Positions 45,473 to 55,340 are shown, numbered from the stretch's first letter. The stretch is 64,000 bases of DNA from Legionella sp. (GCA_031291095.1 JARLJR010000013.1:1-64000), one strand, 5' to 3'. The notes: generated by a model not told the origin, from the letters alone. Numbers and translations: made by a program.

Positions 45473-46951
45473 TTATAAATAACGGTCACGAATATGCGTT
45501 AAATAATGCTGCGGATTGAGCTCCTCACCGGTTGCCTGGCGCAATAACTCCTGATAAGGCAATAATCTGGCTTTTTGATGGATGTTTTCTCTTAACCACA
45601 GCAATAAAGCTTTAAAATCACCTTGAGCAATGTGCTGTTTAAGATCAGGAATCGCTCTTTTTACCGATGAAAATAACTGCGCAGCAATTAACGCACCGAA
45701 GGTATAGGCAGGAAAGTAGCCAAAAATTCCTGAAGGCCAGTGCACATCTTGCATAACCCCATTTTTATCATTACCTTTAGTTGATAGGCCCAGATACTTT
45801 TGCATATAGGAATCCCATGCTTCAGGCAAATCATCAATCGTAATATCACCTGAGAATAACTGCTGTTCTATTTCATAGCGTAGGATTACATGTAAGGGGT
45901 AAGTTACCTCGTCTGCATCAACACGAATAAAATCAGGCTTCACCTGGGTATAGTGATAAAACAAATTTTCTTCGGTAATATTTTGTGCCTCGCCAAAATA
46001 ATTTTGCGTCAGCGGCACTAAGAAGCGCATAAATTCTAAGCTGCGGCAAATTTGCATTTCCATAAATAAGGATTGGCTTTCGTGTACCGCCATACCTAAT
46101 GAATGCCCAACTGGCTGAGTCAGCCACTCTTTTAACAACCCTTGCTCATACAAGGCATGCCCAGTTTCATGGGTAATTGCCATAAGTGATGAGAGAAATT
46201 CATGCTCTTTATAACGTGTAGTGATGCGAACATCAGTGGAAATCCCGCCACAGAAGGGATGATGGCTCACATCCAATCGGCCATGATTAAAATCAAAACC
46301 TAAGCGAGACATAATTTCCATACCTAACTGTTTTTGGGTTTCAAGCGCAAAATCACCCTGGATGGGTTTTATATTACGAGACTTTTGCTTTTCCATAATT
46401 TGGGGGATCAAGGTCGGTAATTCGTGCTTCAGAGAGTTAAAGATAGGTGTAATTGTTTTGCAATCTAAGCCCGGAGAGTATTCATCAATTAATACATCTA
46501 TGGGCGATTTAGCAAACAGCTGCGATTTGATTTCGGCAATGGTTTTTACCTTATCAAATAGCTTTTTTAAATAGGGTTGAAAGGCTTGCCAATCATTCTT
46601 CGCCCGCAACTCCCGCCATGCCTGAGAACAAATTAATGACTCATTAGTAAATTCTTCCACGAGTAGGGAGGGGATGCAGGTTGCCTGTTGGTACAGTTTA
46701 TTAATCCAATAGACATTTCTATGCTGCCAGGGGGAGAGCTCTAAGTCCTGGCATTGCTGAAGCCATTCACTAACGATTTTATCGGTTAACCAATCATGCT
46801 GTATTGCACTTAAGCTTGCTAATGCTTCTGCACGTGCCGGACCGCCGCCAACCGGCATCATAGCTGCTTCATCCCAAGAAACAATCGCTGCAATATTTTC
46901 AAAATCATAATATTTTTTAAAATGCTGCTCTAATTTTTGGTAAGCATTCAT
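45473..46951 (-). CDS. M32-family metallocarboxypeptidase
   Basis: A 492-residue protein with the zinc motif HETGH (near residue 260, in AITHETGHALYEQG), the family stretch HPFCGGISTDVRITTRY, and later HESQSLFMEMQ with the downstream Glu ligand, and VHWPSGIFGYFPAYTFGALI AAQ. M32 (carboxypeptidase Taq/Pfu) enzymes remove C-terminal residues with broad specificity. Length fits the family. No signal peptide; cytoplasmic. Confidence 0.93.
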   Translation of the reverse strand: MNAYQKLEQHFKKYYDFENIAAIVSWDEAAMMPVGGGPARAEALASLSAIQHDWLTDKIVSEWLQQCQDLELSPWQHRNVYWINKLYQQATCIPSLLVEEFTNESLICSQAWRELRAKNDWQAFQPYLKKLFDKVKTIAEIKSQLFAKSPIDVLIDEYSPGLDCKTITPIFNSLKHELPTLIPQIMEKQKSRNIKPIQGDFALETQKQLGMEIMSRLGFDFNHGRLDVSHHPFCGGISTDVRITTRYKEHEFLSSLMAITHETGHALYEQGLLKEWLTQPVGHSLGMAVHESQSLFMEMQICRSLEFMRFLVPLTQNYFGEAQNITEENLFYHYTQVKPDFIRVDADEVTYPLHVILRYEIEQQLFSGDITIDDLPEAWDSYMQKYLGLSTKGNDKNGVMQDVHWPSGIFGYFPAYTFGALIAAQLFSSVKRAIPDLKQHIAQGDFKALLLWLRENIHQKARLLPYQELLRQATGEELNPQHYLTHIRDRYL

Positions 46952-46987
46952 TGCTAGCTCCTTCTTAGGATGTAATAGGTCAGTGAA

Positions 46988-47099
46988 ACTACGTCATCCT
47001 GAGGAGTTTACGACGAAGGATCTCCTAAATAGGGCATTACGCGCACTTCAACACCCATGCCTGATTCAAGAGCGCCTCACTGTGTTCGGGATGATGTTC
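46988..47099. repeat. Dispersed single copy of the 122-bp repeat (family C)
   Basis: ACTACGTCATCCTGAGGAGT, TTACGACGAAGGATCTCCT and a right end CTCACTGTGTTCGGGATGATG match the units at 1356-2070. The middle is diverged and shorter. It fills the gap between the M32 and ABC-F genes. Confidence 0.75.
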
Positions 47100-47115
47100 C
47101 TACGTGCTTTAGTAC

Positions 47116-48972
47116 TTAGGATAAATCTTCCAAAGTTCCACTAATTTCCAACCATTCCTCTTCAACCTGAGCTAATGAAGAATGAGCCTGTTCACGTTTT
47201 TGTACTAATTGATTTAACTTATTCTGTTGTGTGCTGTCTTCATAAAGACTAGCATCACCAAGTTGAATATCCAGTTTTTCTAGCTCTCCATGGTATTGTT
47301 CAATCATTTGCTCTAATTTTTTTAAACGATTTTGTAATCCCTTTTTTTCTTTATAATCATTTGCAGGACTAGAAGTGGTATTGCTGTTTTCTTTCACCGA
47401 ATCTTTGGATTGTAGCCAAGTATAATAATCATCTAAATCGCCATTAAAAGGCTGTACTTTCTTTTGATAAACTAAGTAGAAATTATCTACCGTGGTTTTG
47501 AGCATATGCCGATCATGGGAGATGAGAATCAAAGCACCTTCATAACTTTGCAGTGCCAATTCGATGGCTGAGCGCATACCCAAATCCAAATGGTTGGTTG
47601 GTTCGTCAAGTAATAATAAATTGGGTTTAAGCCAAACTAATTTTGCTAGAGCTAAACGTGCTTTTTCTCCACCAGAAAAATGATGAATAGGCTGTACAGC
47701 CATATCACCTATGAAATTAAAGCCACCTAAGAAATCCCGGATGCTTTGTTCACGTGTTTCTGGAGATAAGACTTGAATCGTTTCTACAGGACTTAGTTTA
47801 CAGTCTAATTGCTCCAACTGATGTTGTGCATAATAGCCGATCTGTAAATGTGCGGAGCGATGAATCGTTCCATTTAAAACGGGCAAGGAACCAGTCAGGG
47901 TTTTTATTAAGGTGGATTTACCTTCACCATTAGGACCTAATAAGGCAATTCGATCTCCCGGACTAAGAGATAAATTAATTTTCTTTAGTATTGGATCCTG
48001 CCCGGCATAACCGGCATCAACTTGATTGCATTGGATTAAGGGATTACCCGCTCGAGGGCAGGGGAAAAAATCAAAAGAAAATGGCGAGTCTGCCTGAGCT
48101 GCAGCAATAACTTCCATTCGTTCAATTGCCTTTAGACGACCTTGGGCTTGCTTGGCTTTCGTTGCTTTCGCTTTGAAGCGGGTGACAAAACTCATCATAT
48201 GACTAATCTTAGTCTGTTGCTTCTCATACATGGCTTGTTGTAACGCTAATTGCTGAGCATGTGTTTTTTCGAAGCAACTGTAATCGCCACCATAAAGAGT
48301 CAGGCTTTGTTTTTCAATATGAAGAATATGGGTAACAAAGGCATCAAGAAACTCTCTATCGTGAGAAATCAGGATAATTGTGCTGGGGCTTTGTTTTAAA
48401 AAGCGTTCAAGCCAAAAAATAGCCTCCATATCCAAATGGTTGGTTGGCTCATCAAGTAATAACAAATCAGCGGGTTTCATGAGACAACGCGCCAGACTCA
48501 AACGCATTCGCCATCCGCCGGAAAAACTATTCACCGATGCATTTTGTTCTTCACTACTAAATCCTAAGCCCGACATAATCGTTGCGGCTTGCGCAGGTTT
48601 ACTATACCCGCCTGAGTGGCTTAACTCTTCATGACAGGCGACTACCTCAGCATGATTATCTTCTTTTTCCGCCTTTTCCAAACGTTGTAATAGTTTGATG
48701 TATTCCTCATCTCCACTAACTACAAAATCCAGTGCCTTTTCGTCACTGTCAGGTAGTTGCTGCGATAAGTGGCTGATGCGCAGATGAGGATTAATTAAAT
48801 ATTCCCCACTATCGGCAATAAGTTTACCGAGGAAAAAATCAAATAAGGTGGATTTACCACAGCCGTTATGGCCGATAAGGCCTATTTTTTGTTTTTCATA
48901 AAGAGTGACGCTGGCTGTGTCGAGCAATACTTTATTGCCACGTGATAAGGTGATTTGGCGTAGGGTTAGCAT
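47116..48972 (-). CDS. ABC-F family ATPase (YheS/Uup-like)
   Basis: A 618-residue protein with two ABC domains on one chain and no membrane segments. Domain 1: Walker A GHNGCGKST, signature SFSGGWRMRLSLA, LLLDEPTNHLD. Domain 2: Walker A GPNGEGKST, signature HFSGGEKARLALA, LLLDEPTNHLD. A P-site-tRNA-interaction-like linker lies between them (KISHMMSFVTRFKAKATKAKQAQGRLKAIERM), and a coiled coil ends the protein. ABC-F proteins act on ribosomes. Length and tail suggest the YheS group, but I cannot separate paralogues reliably. Confidence 0.92.
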   Translation of the reverse strand: MLTLRQITLSRGNKVLLDTASVTLYEKQKIGLIGHNGCGKSTLFDFFLGKLIADSGEYLINPHLRISHLSQQLPDSDEKALDFVVSGDEEYIKLLQRLEKAEKEDNHAEVVACHEELSHSGGYSKPAQAATIMSGLGFSSEEQNASVNSFSGGWRMRLSLARCLMKPADLLLLDEPTNHLDMEAIFWLERFLKQSPSTIILISHDREFLDAFVTHILHIEKQSLTLYGGDYSCFEKTHAQQLALQQAMYEKQQTKISHMMSFVTRFKAKATKAKQAQGRLKAIERMEVIAAAQADSPFSFDFFPCPRAGNPLIQCNQVDAGYAGQDPILKKINLSLSPGDRIALLGPNGEGKSTLIKTLTGSLPVLNGTIHRSAHLQIGYYAQHQLEQLDCKLSPVETIQVLSPETREQSIRDFLGGFNFIGDMAVQPIHHFSGGEKARLALAKLVWLKPNLLLLDEPTNHLDLGMRSAIELALQSYEGALILISHDRHMLKTTVDNFYLVYQKKVQPFNGDLDDYYTWLQSKDSVKENSNTTSSPANDYKEKKGLQNRLKKLEQMIEQYHGELEKLDIQLGDASLYEDSTQQNKLNQLVQKREQAHSSLAQVEEEWLEISGTLEDLS

Positions 48973-49092
48973 TTTTAATTATTAGCAACAAAAAGAAGAG
49001 GAAGAATTCTATCATAGATATCAAAATATATAGCCTAATAAAATGAAAAGAAGAACGTAACGTTGCGCAGAGACATCGCTATGCGCGCCTTG

Positions 49093-51192
49093 TTATTTGG
49101 GAGCAGCTGTTTCATTGAGTACTAATATTGGCGCATGAGGGATTTGAATTTTCATCATGTGTAATACTATTGAATATTTATCAACGGGATTATTTATTTT
49201 CTGAACTTCTTCATCAAGATTGTGAACTAAGGTATTAAGTAATTCCTTGTTTTTTTGAGGCTCTTGTAACAGTATTATGCTCCAACTGCCTAAAGCTTGC
49301 AGGGCTGTGTCACGTATCTCCTCTTCAATGGTGTTATTGCATGAAATGGAGAGCAAGTCTTTAGCCCTGAGCTCTTTTTCAGAGTCATTTAATTGTACTA
49401 ATAGATTGACAAGAAAAGTCGGGGTCAATGAGATATTACCTAATGTTTTCTTGTTACGCATCCAGTTGATTGCTTCCACGCCTAGATATTCATTGTCTTT
49501 TGGTTGTAGATAGCCAAGCATGGAGGGAACATCTTCATCAAGAGTTAAAAGAAGCTGCCACCATTTTTTGATTTCTGGCGCAGTTTTTGACTCATGTAGA
49601 GAGTTCATAGCCCAGGTCATGATTTCCTGTGCAAGGCTCTCGTTTTGTGGTTGACGGCTCAAGGATTTCAGGGCTTTTGCCACAGCAAGGCGTACTCTAT
49701 CGTATTTATGGCCTATGTTTTCTTGTAATCCAGGAATTAATGGGGCAAGTTGTTTATGCGTTAGTTTGTAGGCCTGTTCTTCAAGAATACTTAGGGCTAC
49801 AGTGGATGCCATGTTGTTGTTAAGGTTGATGTTTTCTTGTATGTGTGGAAGAAACAAGCTAAGTTGCTCTGAATTGAGAATGCCTGCTAATGCCTTAAGA
49901 GCCTTTAGTGTAGTAAGGTGCATTATATCATTTGAGTGCCTTAGGTTTTTCTGTATAAACGCACTAATTTGAGTAACTTGATCTGGGGAGAGCTTATGAG
50001 CCAATACCTTAAGGGTTTGTACGGCGATTTCTCGTACCTGAGAGCTTGGATGTTTTAGATTTTCCAATAAGCTAGGAAGAAAAGAGTCAATTTGCCCAGA
50101 AGTAAACCACGAAGCTAATGCACTTACTGTGTTTAGATAAGATATACGCATGTTTTCTTGAGGTTGCTTTAGATTTTCTAGAGTTTTGTCAATCAATGGT
50201 GAAATTTGTTCCGGATTATCTCTGTTAACTAATGTTTTCAGAGTGTCCAGGGCCACAATACACATATCACCTTGAGCGTGCTCTAAGTTCTCTTGAGTCT
50301 TAGTTATCAATAGGGGAATGTTTTCAAGGTAGAGTTGGTTCGTCACTATTTTAATAGCCTGTAGGGCCATAATGCGCATATTTTCTTGAGCGTGCGTTAG
50401 TTTATTTTGTAATTCTGGAAGCAGCGAGTTAGCTTGTTCTGGATTTAGTTTGCTGGCCAATGAGTTAAGGGTCTGTAATGCAAAATAGGGAACCCTATCA
50501 TCTTGATGTCTTAAGTTTTCTTGTAAGCCTGGAATAAGTGGGGCAAATTCCTCTAAAGTGAGCTTGGACGCCAATGAATTTAGAGCGGTGAGGGCGGCAA
50601 TGCGCATCTGAGCTTGGCTATGTTGTAAGTTTTCTTGTATCCAGTTAAGACGCTCATTGAGTTGTCCTGATTTGTTAAGCGTTTCTCGAGTGATGGAGCG
50701 CATCACCCCATTTATTATATTGCCCACATTTTGCTTTTGCTGTGAAATTATCCGCTCGATATGGTTTGAGCCTAGCATTGGCACAATATGGAGTAAATGC
50801 TCCGCATCATACCGGGTAATTATTGGGCTGGAAACCTGTGTGATTAAATGAGTGATGTAGGGTTCAAAAATCTGTTTTGTAGCATTTACGGTACAGTTCA
50901 GAGTACTTAATCCCATAAGTTGATGGAGCACATCCTGGTGTTTTAGCGCAGGGAGCATGATTTCTTTAGACGGAACTAACAATGGATTCGGATGATGCAT
51001 CCAGTATTCCAGCATTTTCTGTTGGCAAACTCGTGCGTCTTTTGAGTGTTGCATGAATAAGGCATCTAAAGCTAAACGGCGTAGCTTTTGTGGTTTTTCG
51101 CCGATACATGTACTAGTTAATAATTCATGTGGGGACAGTTTTTTATAGAGAGCCAGTAATACGTCATCAGATAATTCGAAAAATTGAGTCAT
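49093..51192 (-). CDS. F-box-like plus HEAT-repeat protein, possible effector
   Basis: A 699-residue protein. Residues 4-48 (FFELSDDVLLALYKKLSPHE LL and following) resemble an F-box, the eukaryotic motif that recruits SKP1 of SCF ubiquitin ligases. Residues about 185-540 are some eight HEAT-like repeats of about 45 residues with the pattern MRI.AL..L..LA..L..EQ...LLP.LQENL.H; they would form a curved solenoid for substrate binding. No signal peptide. F-box proteins are known Dot/Icm effectors in Legionella, and F-box plus repeat solenoid is the layout of ubiquitin-ligase adaptors. Both domain calls are from pattern only. A decayed paralogue lies directly upstream. Confidence 0.75.
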   Translation of the reverse strand: MTQFFELSDDVLLALYKKLSPHELLTSTCIGEKPQKLRRLALDALFMQHSKDARVCQQKMLEYWMHHPNPLLVPSKEIMLPALKHQDVLHQLMGLSTLNCTVNATKQIFEPYITHLITQVSSPIITRYDAEHLLHIVPMLGSNHIERIISQQKQNVGNIINGVMRSITRETLNKSGQLNERLNWIQENLQHSQAQMRIAALTALNSLASKLTLEEFAPLIPGLQENLRHQDDRVPYFALQTLNSLASKLNPEQANSLLPELQNKLTHAQENMRIMALQAIKIVTNQLYLENIPLLITKTQENLEHAQGDMCIVALDTLKTLVNRDNPEQISPLIDKTLENLKQPQENMRISYLNTVSALASWFTSGQIDSFLPSLLENLKHPSSQVREIAVQTLKVLAHKLSPDQVTQISAFIQKNLRHSNDIMHLTTLKALKALAGILNSEQLSLFLPHIQENINLNNNMASTVALSILEEQAYKLTHKQLAPLIPGLQENIGHKYDRVRLAVAKALKSLSRQPQNESLAQEIMTWAMNSLHESKTAPEIKKWWQLLLTLDEDVPSMLGYLQPKDNEYLGVEAINWMRNKKTLGNISLTPTFLVNLLVQLNDSEKELRAKDLLSISCNNTIEEEIRDTALQALGSWSIILLQEPQKNKELLNTLVHNLDEEVQKINNPVDKYSIVLHMMKIQIPHAPILVLNETAAPK

Positions 51193-51371
51193 GCGCGTTG
51201 TTTCCTACGATTTTTGCCGCGCCAGTATAACAAAAGCATATAAAATAAACAAAAGCGCTAATTGTGGTTCATTTCCAGTCCATGAGCAAAATCGTTGGCT
51301 TCAAACCGTTATGCGAATGAAGTGAAGCAACCCAGGCTTTTGGGTTTCATACTCAGGATGACGTATATTCC

Positions 51372-52091
51372 TTATTTCGGAGCAAGTATACATACTGGTT
51401 CTGATACCTGCACATAAGGGATTTGTGATTTCATTGCCAGAAGTAGAATAGAATACCCATCATTTATTTTAAGAGCCATTTCATCAATATGGTGCTTAAG
51501 GGTATTAATTAGTCCCTGCTGTTGAGTGTGTAAGAGCCCCATTATCCAGCTTCCTAAGGTTTGTAGTGTGACATCACGCAGTTCTGGTTCGATATCGCTA
51601 TTGCTGATAATTGATAATAACTTATCCATTGCTTCTACTTTTTCAGATTCATTTAATTGTTCTAATAAGTTGAGCAGAAAATACTGGAGCGCTAACTCAT
51701 GTAGTTAAGAATTTATTGTCGCTTATCCCTGTGATTATCTGCGTAAATAAATAGTTGATGTGTTCTCTGGACTCTATATGTTCCAGGATTGTAGAGGTTT
51801 TAAAGTTATTCTGATATTGCTCAAGAGCCAAAAGTGTGTCTAACAATTGTTCGGTTTTCGACTCTTTTTGGAAGGCATTAATGGATTAGGATGATGCATC
51901 CAGTATTCAAGCATTTTTTGTTGGTATGTGATTGCCTCTTCTGTCCTCTGCATGAATAAGGCTTTTAGGGCCTCACGCCGGCATTTTTGCGGCTTTTCTC
52001 CTGTAGTCGCTATCGCCAATAAGTCATGAGGAGGCAGTCTTTTATATATCTCGTGTAGGACGTCATCGGATAATTCGAAAAACACGGGCAT
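51372..52091 (-). pseudogene. Decayed paralogue of the F-box/HEAT gene
   Basis: The first 75 residues (51840-52091: FFELSDDVLHEIYKRLPPHD, GEKPQKCRREALKALFMQ, MLEYWMHHPNPL) closely match the N-terminus of the 699-residue neighbour. The last 110 residues (51372 to about 51690: LLNLLEQLNESEK, LRDVTLQTLGSW, KSQIPYVQV) match its C-terminus. The HEAT middle of more than 400 codons is gone, and stops interrupt the frame between the halves (around 51700-51840). It is a deletion remnant of a tandem duplicate. Confidence 0.85.
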
Positions 52092-52158
52092 TCTTTTTTT
52101 CCTTCCACTGTATGGGGGTATTATTGCAAAAAATTTCCAAAATCAAGCAGTTCTTGTC

Positions 52159-53223
52159 TTAATGTTGGTTTTGGAGCTGTGGGACATGAACCTCTTTTTC
52201 GCCCTCATCTTCGCTCGTTTTTTCAGGAGGCACAAAAAAAGTAATATCGTTAAATGCTGGTTCTGTAAGGTATTTTTTTAAGTTCCCGTTCTGTTTACTT
52301 CGGGATTTTTGCTGATATTCTTTTTTGAATGCTTCATAAAGATAAGGTTCTATTACCTTATATAATGCAGGTCTCTTACCTAATAAGTACATGGTGGGAT
52401 TTTCTGAATCCCCAGTTAACAGGAGGGTTGATGAGGGGCCGCAGTGGAATGTATGTATCGATGAAAATAATTGTTTTGGGTGATTAGTTAATATACCTGT
52501 TTCTGTTCCCAATGGTTTCGCGTGATTCATTCCCCAACCAAATAACTCATTATACTTTGTCAAAGCCAGGTGATGATGAATACCGGAGCCAATATCCACA
52601 AAGGTTTCTTCACTAATTTGTGTCCACAATGCTGATTTAAACTCTTTATAAGTGAATACCCCTTCTTTAGTTGATATTATGCTTTCAAACTCGTATGCAG
52701 AGATTTTGATAATCTGTTCTGGTAAATAAATTGGAGTAATAGGACAATCAGGTGATTTAAAACGACAATCGAATAGGCCTTTGCGTGTTAGTATTAGTAG
52801 GTAGTCTTTTGCCGCTGCGAGTTGTAACACGTGGCCATATGTATCCATATTTAATTTAATAAACAACGTGCTGTAGTCTGAACCTGCAATATAAACAGTG
52901 CCATTTTTGGTAAGAAGTGCCGTATAATTTTCCCGAGAGAATACTTTTTCTACCTCATGGTCTAAATGAACCTTTTGCCATTCATTAACCCAGTGAGGAG
53001 TGTCTACTCCTAGGTTGTTATGAGTGTTATCTCCATAAACATACAGCTCCCCCCTTTGGGTAACCACAAAAATGGAGTAGTCGTTATATCCTCCAGCATA
53101 AATATGTGCAATTTCTCCATGGGGAAACGGTACTTCCTCCAAGCTGGTTTTTCTGTCAGAAACGAAATAAACTTTCTTATTCTGAGCAACAAAAATGCTT
53201 GTGTCATGAATTGAATAAGGCAT
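52159..53223 (-). CDS. RCC1-like beta-propeller protein, possible effector
   Basis: A 354-residue protein with about five to six degenerate RCC1-type blades: DYSIFVVTQRGELYVYGDNT HNNLGVDT, NYTALLTKNGTVYIAGSD, HHHLALTKYNELFGWGMNHA KPLG. The G.....L...G.LY.WG.N...LG pattern is that of RCC1 (a Ran exchange factor). Several Legionella effectors have RCC1 repeats, and some act on small GTPases. The C-terminus is acidic (KTSEDEGEKEVHVPQ), resembling an E-block. I start at ATG 53221-53223 (MPYSIHD); the frame opens seven codons earlier at a TTG. Neither has a clear ribosome site. Confidence 0.72.
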   Translation of the reverse strand: MPYSIHDTSIFVAQNKKVYFVSDRKTSLEEVPFPHGEIAHIYAGGYNDYSIFVVTQRGELYVYGDNTHNNLGVDTPHWVNEWQKVHLDHEVEKVFSRENYTALLTKNGTVYIAGSDYSTLFIKLNMDTYGHVLQLAAAKDYLLILTRKGLFDCRFKSPDCPITPIYLPEQIIKISAYEFESIISTKEGVFTYKEFKSALWTQISEETFVDIGSGIHHHLALTKYNELFGWGMNHAKPLGTETGILTNHPKQLFSSIHTFHCGPSSTLLLTGDSENPTMYLLGKRPALYKVIEPYLYEAFKKEYQQKSRSKQNGNLKKYLTEPAFNDITFFVPPEKTSEDEGEKEVHVPQLQNQH

Positions 53224-53378
53224 AAGGATAATATTTAAGATCAAAGTGGGCTTATTTTAATCAAAATAAAGATGGGGTCAATCATTTGTTGTTGAAGGAT
53301 AAGTTAACTAATTATAAAAAAGTGGCTGCATTAAGGTGACACCTTGAGAGTAGCCCATAGGGCTATCTCATCAAAGCT

Positions 53379-54608
53379 TTACTCTTCAGTCGATACTGGA
53401 TCAATTATTTTATCTCTTGCGGAACGATGACGCTCTTGCTTTTCAATATCTATATAGCGATCCGTAGTAGCACTGGAGCTATGACCGGCATCGTCACGTA
53501 CGTGTTCACGAGGGCGGATTTTTACGTCTTCTGAAATTCCGGTATGCCTTAGCCAGTGCACCGTTGCTGCAGCGAGGTTATCTGCTTCTTCACGCTGGCC
53601 TTTCATACGAAGCTCTTCCGCAGCTAAATCAAAACAATGCTGAACGATGCGGCGGATGGGGGCGGTGTCACTCATTGGGCCATTACCTCTAATTCTGGGA
53701 ATTAGAGGGGAATTATCCGCAGGTGAGGGGAGTGGGGTTAACCCAAGAAAAGTACGCCAGCGGATTAAGCTATCAAGCATGGCATCACTGACGGCAACTT
53801 GGCGCTCTTTATTCCCTTTTCCTACCGTGGTAAACCACCAATGCCCATTACTGTCTTTCGCGAAGTCATTCATACTGGGAATCCAACGGTCATTTGCCGC
53901 CAGTTCGGAGATTCGTAAGTACATCCCGAAGAGCATGCTTAACATAAATCGTGTGCGCTCATGTTTTTCAGGCGATTCTTCAGCCAATTTTTCCGCAGCA
54001 TTAAGTACCGCACTCCATTGATCAATGCTTAGTCGACGAATAGGGGCGTTTTGCTGGCGCTTACGAATGAACTTACTTTTTTGACGAATAAGTGCCACTG
54101 GATTCGAGACTAAATATTCTTCTGCGATTAAAAAATTAAATAAGGTACTTAAAATAGCAAATATCTCTTGAGTGGCCCCTTGAGATAGACTGAATTGCTC
54201 TATTTCAGGTTTCTGCCCATTTTTTATCGCTGCTTTACTTAACGTAACCACAAATGGCCGCCATTCTTCATTAGGAATGCGTAGCCCTGCTTTTTCAATA
54301 AAACGAGGGACCTTTTTTAAGCTTATCCAGTTTTTATGAGGGTTTTGGCAAAAACGAATATATTGTTCGATGTCATCGCGTTTTAATTCAGTAAGGGGAG
54401 TACCTTTAATATGCCATGACCATTGCAACAAGCGTTCGGCCTCTCGGCGGTAACTATTAAATGTTCCTTGACTGCCGGTATAGCTTTTTAAGAAATTTAA
54501 GGTGTAATGAAAATCATTTTGAAATTGCGGATCGGGTAATACGGCATTTTCATGGTTTTTATGTAAATGGTTTAAACTATCAAAAAGAGGAAGCAACTTG
54601 AATTTCAT
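53379..54608 (-). CDS. Tyrosine recombinase (phage/island integrase family)
   Basis: A 409-residue tyrosine recombinase. An N-terminal SAM-like DNA-binding domain (about 25-150) precedes the catalytic domain with LRISELAAN (first Arg), VGKGNKERQVAVSDAM, HWLRHTG (H-x-x-R), AGHSSSATTDRYIDI (His and catalytic Tyr). All catalytic residues are present. It ends with a basic tail. The gene lies 260 bases from tRNA-Pro, a common integration site, but points away from it. No attachment repeat of the tRNA 3' end is visible nearby. It may be the remnant or the active integrase of the accessory patch at 49093-54608. Confidence 0.88.
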   Translation of the reverse strand: MKFKLLPLFDSLNHLHKNHENAVLPDPQFQNDFHYTLNFLKSYTGSQGTFNSYRREAERLLQWSWHIKGTPLTELKRDDIEQYIRFCQNPHKNWISLKKVPRFIEKAGLRIPNEEWRPFVVTLSKAAIKNGQKPEIEQFSLSQGATQEIFAILSTLFNFLIAEEYLVSNPVALIRQKSKFIRKRQQNAPIRRLSIDQWSAVLNAAEKLAEESPEKHERTRFMLSMLFGMYLRISELAANDRWIPSMNDFAKDSNGHWWFTTVGKGNKERQVAVSDAMLDSLIRWRTFLGLTPLPSPADNSPLIPRIRGNGPMSDTAPIRRIVQHCFDLAAEELRMKGQREEADNLAAATVHWLRHTGISEDVKIRPREHVRDDAGHSSSATTDRYIDIEKQERHRSARDKIIDPVSTEE

Positions 54609-54810
54609 GGCGTTTTAAATGGAATAAATAATGAAGCAATGCTATCTGAAAAACTATTAAGATGTAACTCTCTATTTATGCTTGTACTTCAATTCGTGGC
54701 AAATAGGGCGTGGACGTGTAAATATAAAATCAACTGAGCTTTAATTTATACAATGTGGTTATAACGATTCTAAGCAGCTTAAAATATTAAAAAAAATGTG
54801 ACATTAGGTA

Positions 54811-54839
54811 TTGACCTTAGGCATTTAGGTTAGTACCAT
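54811..54839 (+). promoter_or_regulatory. Promoter of the tRNA Pro-Arg-His-Leu operon
   Basis: TTGACC at 54811-54816, a 17-bp spacer, TACCAT at 54834-54839, then a GC-rich start region (GTGCGCACTG). The first tRNA begins 29 bases downstream. Confidence 0.65.
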
Positions 54840-54867
54840 GTGCGCACTGTCCTCGGGACGGGTTAGT

Positions 54868-54944
54868 CGGGGTATAGCGCAGTCTGGTAGCGCGCCTGCT
54901 TTGGGAGCAGGATGTCGGGAGTTCGAATCTCTCTACCCCGACCA
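54868..54944 (+). tRNA. tRNA-Pro (anticodon TGG)
   Basis: A 77-base cloverleaf with acceptor CGGGGTA/TACCCCG, ACCA end and anticodon loop TTTGGGA. Confidence 0.95.
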
Positions 54945-54950
54945 AATTAA

Positions 54951-55027
54951 GCGCCCGTAGCTCATCTGGATAGAGCATCGGCCTTCTAAGCCGAGGGTAG
55001 CAGGTTCGAATCCTGCCGGGCGTGCCA
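54951..55027 (+). tRNA. tRNA-Arg (anticodon TCT)
   Basis: A 77-base cloverleaf with acceptor GCGCCCG/CGGGCGT, GCCA end and anticodon loop CTTCTAA. Confidence 0.95.
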
Positions 55028-55065
55028 GCCCATAGTGAGACTGAAGGCAATTTATACAGCGTTAT

Positions 55066-55142
55066 GGTGAGCGTAGCTCAGTTGGTAGAGCCCCGGGTTG
55101 TGATCCCGGTTGTCGTGGGTTCGAGTCCCATCGTTCACCCCA
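55066..55142 (+). tRNA. tRNA-His (anticodon GTG)
   Basis: A 77-base cloverleaf including the extra G-1 paired with C73, acceptor GTGAGCG/CGTTCAC, anticodon loop TTGTGAT. Confidence 0.95.
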
Positions 55143-55225
55143 TGTGATGAAAACTAAGGTTTTTCGCTAAAGATTCATCTGAGTCTTTACAAGACCGAAT
55201 TACTGATTGATAATCCAACCTGATT

Positions 55226-55310
55226 GCGAAAGTGGCGGAATTGGTAGACGCACTGGATTTAGGTTCCAGCGGGGTGACCCGTGAGAGTTCGAGTCTCTCC
55301 TTTCGCACCA
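55226..55310 (+). tRNA. tRNA-Leu (anticodon TAG)
   Basis: An 85-base class II tRNA with a long variable arm, acceptor GCGAAAG/CTTTCGC, anticodon loop TTTAGGT, encoded ACCA. It ends only 30 bases before the tig start codon. Confidence 0.95.
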
Positions 55311-55340
55311 TTTCATTATAAAAATCCAAGAGGTGAATTG

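Noticed and set aside
54868-54944. Attachment-site duplicate of the tRNA-Pro 3' end for the integrase
   Set aside because: No second copy of the tRNA 3' end was seen on the other side of the integrase or near 49000.
54817-55329. Two short minus-strand ORFs over the tRNA cluster
   Set aside because: Reverse strands of tRNA-Pro, Arg, His and Leu; such frames are common false calls.
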